A DNA stretch of 64,000 nucleotides, taken from the NCBI GenBank assembly GCA_963846775.1, contig CAWJXB010000006.1, positions 1,302,001 to 1,366,000 of the forward strand, written 5' to 3'. The position numbers and the translations under genes were made by a program. Below the pieces are notes generated by a model. That model was not told the DNA's origin, did not search any database, and saw only the letters and a list, made by a program, of their open reading frames with translations. The DNA is from CAVYXA01 sp963846775 (lineage in GTDB: Bacteria; Verrucomicrobiota; Verrucomicrobiia; Chthoniobacterales; UBA10450). Every line of letters starts with the position of its first letter. Within the stretch, counting starts at the first letter, position 1. Positions 60,966-64,000 of this stretch are shown piece after piece.

Positions 60966-61610
60966 ATGAACCAGCGCTTGCTTGCGGAGATCGGCCGGAC
61001 CCAGCGGCTGGAAATTCTCAACTCGCTCAAGCGAACCAAAGGGATGTCGGTCAACGAGTTGGTGGAAAAAATGGGGATGAGTTACATGGGGATCAAACAA
61101 CATTGCGTGACGCTGGCGCGCGATGGTTACCTCGACACGTGGCGGCGCCCGCAAAAAATGGGCCGGCCAGAGATGGTCTACCGGCTCACGCCGCGGAGTC
61201 ACGATTTGTTCAAGAGCGAGAGCGACACGTTCACGCTCGAGCTATTGAAATCGATCCACGAGATTCATGGCCCGAACGGCCCGGAAAAACTGCTTTACAA
61301 TGTCTTCGAGCGAAGAACGAAGGCGCTCAAGAACAAGGTGAAAGTCGGGACCGTGGCCGACCGCGCGAAGTCGCTCGCCCGAATGCGCGACAACGAAGGC
61401 TACATGGCACAATTCATGGTCGGCGAGATTAACGGCGTCAGTTCGCATATTCTCGAATGTCATTCGCCCATTTTGAATCTGCTTGAGCGCTACCCGATCA
61501 TCGGCCGGCTCGAGGAAACGATGTTTGAAGCGGTGCTCGGTGTCGATGTTCGACGCGAGGAAACGCGCGCGTCCGGATTGTACGAGTGCGCGTTTTACTT
61601 TGCATCGTAA
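60966..61610 (+). CDS. SufR-like winged-helix transcriptional regulator
   Basis: A 214-aa regulator. The N-terminal winged helix has GRTQRLEILNSLKRTKGMSV and ELVEKMGMSYMGIKQHCVTL, the recognition helix, then the wing KMGRPEMVYRLTP. The C-terminal effector domain follows the SufR layout (VSSHILECHSPILNLLER, then ETRASGLYECAFYF). SufR repressors hold an Fe-S cluster with conserved cysteines in this part. The first and last are present here (LEC, YEC), while the two between are replaced (PIIG, LGVD). It may therefore sense something else or ligate a cluster differently. ATG 60966 follows the promoter at 60911. It is downstream of ygfZ. Confidence 0.8.
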   Translation: MNQRLLAEIGRTQRLEILNSLKRTKGMSVNELVEKMGMSYMGIKQHCVTLARDGYLDTWRRPQKMGRPEMVYRLTPRSHDLFKSESDTFTLELLKSIHEIHGPNGPEKLLYNVFERRTKALKNKVKVGTVADRAKSLARMRDNEGYMAQFMVGEINGVSSHILECHSPILNLLERYPIIGRLEETMFEAVLGVDVRREETRASGLYECAFYFAS

Positions 61611-61791
61611 CAAATCTCCGGATCGAGTTCGGGTTGCTCGCGGATGATGCGACGGAGCTGTAGCCGGGCGCGTTGACCCCCGCGGCGTTACGTAAAGCCA
61701 CGCCAAAAGGTGTCAACTTTGGATCTGTTCAGTGCCATCGGCGCCGCTTCATCTGAGCGCAAGCCGGAGGGATGCGCTACTATCGCAACAA

Positions 61792-62783
<992 letters not shown>

Positions 62784-63129
62784 ACGCACACGGAACTAAA
62801 CCACACCAATGCGCGGCTGACCAATCTGAATGGTTTCAGAGAACAGTCCGGAACGAGAACCGAGCGCAGCGATGATTACCTCCAACGTCTCGGCCCGATG
62901 GCGCTCCAGGACTGGACCGCTTGAACCGGTATCTGCGAGACGGCTAACAAATGGCCCTTTGTGTCAAAAGGCGGGACGGACCCCGCTTCCAATCCGCTGA
63001 ATCGTAAACGCGAATCACCGCAGCATGTGACCGGCTGTAGAACCTTGCGTAGCCGATTGCATTCATGATCGCGTCGAGGCCGCCATACCACAGCCGACCG
63101 AATGGCAGCGCATCGGAGAATTAGATCAG
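62784..63129. other. Spacer downstream of the terminal TPR gene
   Basis: 346 bp. It contains the promoter region of tRNA-Ile and the 3' flank of the TPR gene. I see no other gene; short open frames lack resemblance to proteins. Confidence 0.45.
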
Positions 63130-63912
63130 CTAACGCATTTCAATCAAGATAGGCTCATCTGGATTCCACCGCCAGGCCTGATGGCGTTGATAGGCAGTCA
63201 GATGGGACGCCATTCTCTTTTGCAAAACAGCCCGGCTCTCTGCCGGGTGCGCAATCGATCTTGCTTGTTTATCCATCTGCTTATCCATTAGGTTGATGGC
63301 TTGTTGTTGAAATCGGACCGCCGAATCCCAGTCTCCTGCTTCAGCGTAGGCCGCCGCCATTGTGTCGATTAAATCCGGTACGCGCCAGTTCGTGAGTTTA
63401 CAGGCTCGTTTTGCGTCTGCGATAGCTTGATCGGCATTGCGAAAAGATGGGCTGGGGCATGTTGCCAGGAGCCAGGCGCGACCATTGAGAGCACGGGCAC
63501 ATTCGAGCGGGAAATCCGCCTCCGTGATCTTCACTAGATGATCAAGTTCGTCGAGCGCTTGCTGGTGATTGCCTACCCGTTCTTCCATGTCGGCACGGAG
63601 AATCGCTGCGGTAAAGTGGGCCGGTTTCAGTCGGACGACCATGTCCATATCCTCGCGAGCCTGGCTCCATTTTCGTTCCCGAATGGAAACACATCCCCGG
63701 CCCAAGTATGCAAGCCACGATTTCGGGTCCCGCGCAATCGCGACATCAAAATACTTACGAGCCGACGCATAGTCACCGTGGTTAAAGGCTTGTGCTCCCT
63801 GCTGGAGCCGTGTGCGGGTTTCTGTATTGGTGTAACCGGGATTGGATGACTGGACTGGCGTAGCGGTTGCTATCAACGTGATTGTTAGGCTGGCCCATAA
63901 TCTGGTTTTCAT
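63130..63912 (-). CDS. Exported TPR-repeat protein
   Basis: A 260-aa protein with a signal peptide (about 1-22, LWASLTITLIATATPVQS). TPR repeats follow from about residue 33 (RLQQGAQAFNHGDYASARKYF, KSWLAYLGRGCVSIRERKWSQ, TAAILRADMEERVGNHQQAL). A later segment (ALNGRAWLLATCPSPSFRNADQA) is typical of Sel1/TPR-type proteins in this phylum: alanine-rich with LATCPD-like text. It should be periplasmic and scaffold-like. It resembles the TPR protein at 1761 in plan but is not a close copy. Function unknown. Confidence 0.8.
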   Translation of the reverse strand: MKTRLWASLTITLIATATPVQSSNPGYTNTETRTRLQQGAQAFNHGDYASARKYFDVAIARDPKSWLAYLGRGCVSIRERKWSQAREDMDMVVRLKPAHFTAAILRADMEERVGNHQQALDELDHLVKITEADFPLECARALNGRAWLLATCPSPSFRNADQAIADAKRACKLTNWRVPDLIDTMAAAYAEAGDWDSAVRFQQQAINLMDKQMDKQARSIAHPAESRAVLQKRMASHLTAYQRHQAWRWNPDEPILIEMR

Positions 63913-64000
63913 GACATAACATAGCCGCAGGAGCGTATGTAAAAAAGCGAGTCAGACATTTTCACGACTCTTTGAAGTCGCCCACGTGGTTCATGTATTA

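Overview
The window looks like a chromosomal segment of a soil-type Verrucomicrobiota bacterium (Spartobacteria/Chthoniobacterales-like). This is inferred from moderately high GC, the style of the housekeeping proteins, and abundant short dispersed intergenic repeats of the 'cgaaatccgaat / cattcgtcattc' kind. No 16S rRNA gene is present to test it.

Layout. (1) 0.1-12.7 kb is housekeeping: a DsbA-like protein, infC, a TPR protein, a YmdB-like phosphoesterase, a cell-wall amidase, aroB, a DUF4870 membrane protein, a Prc/Tsp protease, a cysteine desulfurase, TatD, an L,D-transpeptidase and rph. (2) 12.8-42.5 kb is a surface-polysaccharide locus. A leftward operon (GT-C-like membrane proteins, a WecE-type aminotransferase and an ArnE/F-like SMR protein) faces a rightward operon: ACP, SDR, adenylation enzyme, polyprenyl-type GT2, methyltransferases, NeuD-like and other hexapeptide acyltransferases, a GH43-like propeller and WbqC. 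A sulfotransferase-GT2-GT4 fusion, GSCFA proteins, further sulfotransferases, a run of five methyltransferase-type proteins, a fatty-acid desaturase and another GT-C-like protein follow. (3) 42.6-43.7 kb holds a glucose-dehydrogenase-like SDR, frameshifted at its end. (4) 43.8-47.6 kb is a 23S-5S rRNA operon without 16S; its 23S has repeat-like insertions in two variable helices. (5) 47.8-64 kb is housekeeping again: a NYN protein, rpoZ, NAD(P)HX repair enzyme, amidase, lysS, retropepsin-like protease, stand-alone 5'-3' exonuclease, YgfZ, a SufR-like regulator, an RluD-type synthase overlapping an antisense tRNA-Ile(CAU), and TPR proteins.

How it works together. The polysaccharide locus has the parts to make an amino sugar (WecE), load an acyl or amino-acyl group on a dedicated carrier protein (adenylation enzyme + ACP + SDR), put a sugar on a polyprenyl carrier (GT2), flip it (SMR protein), transfer it outside (GT-C proteins), and decorate glycans by methylation, acylation and sulfation. 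Three otherwise well-preserved genes (about 21.60, 30.72 and 42.66 kb) each carry one frameshift, so indel sequencing errors must be considered beside real gene decay. Duplications (two GSCFA genes, and a decayed GT-C tail at 36 kb matching the intact one at 38.5 kb) show that the locus is rearranging.
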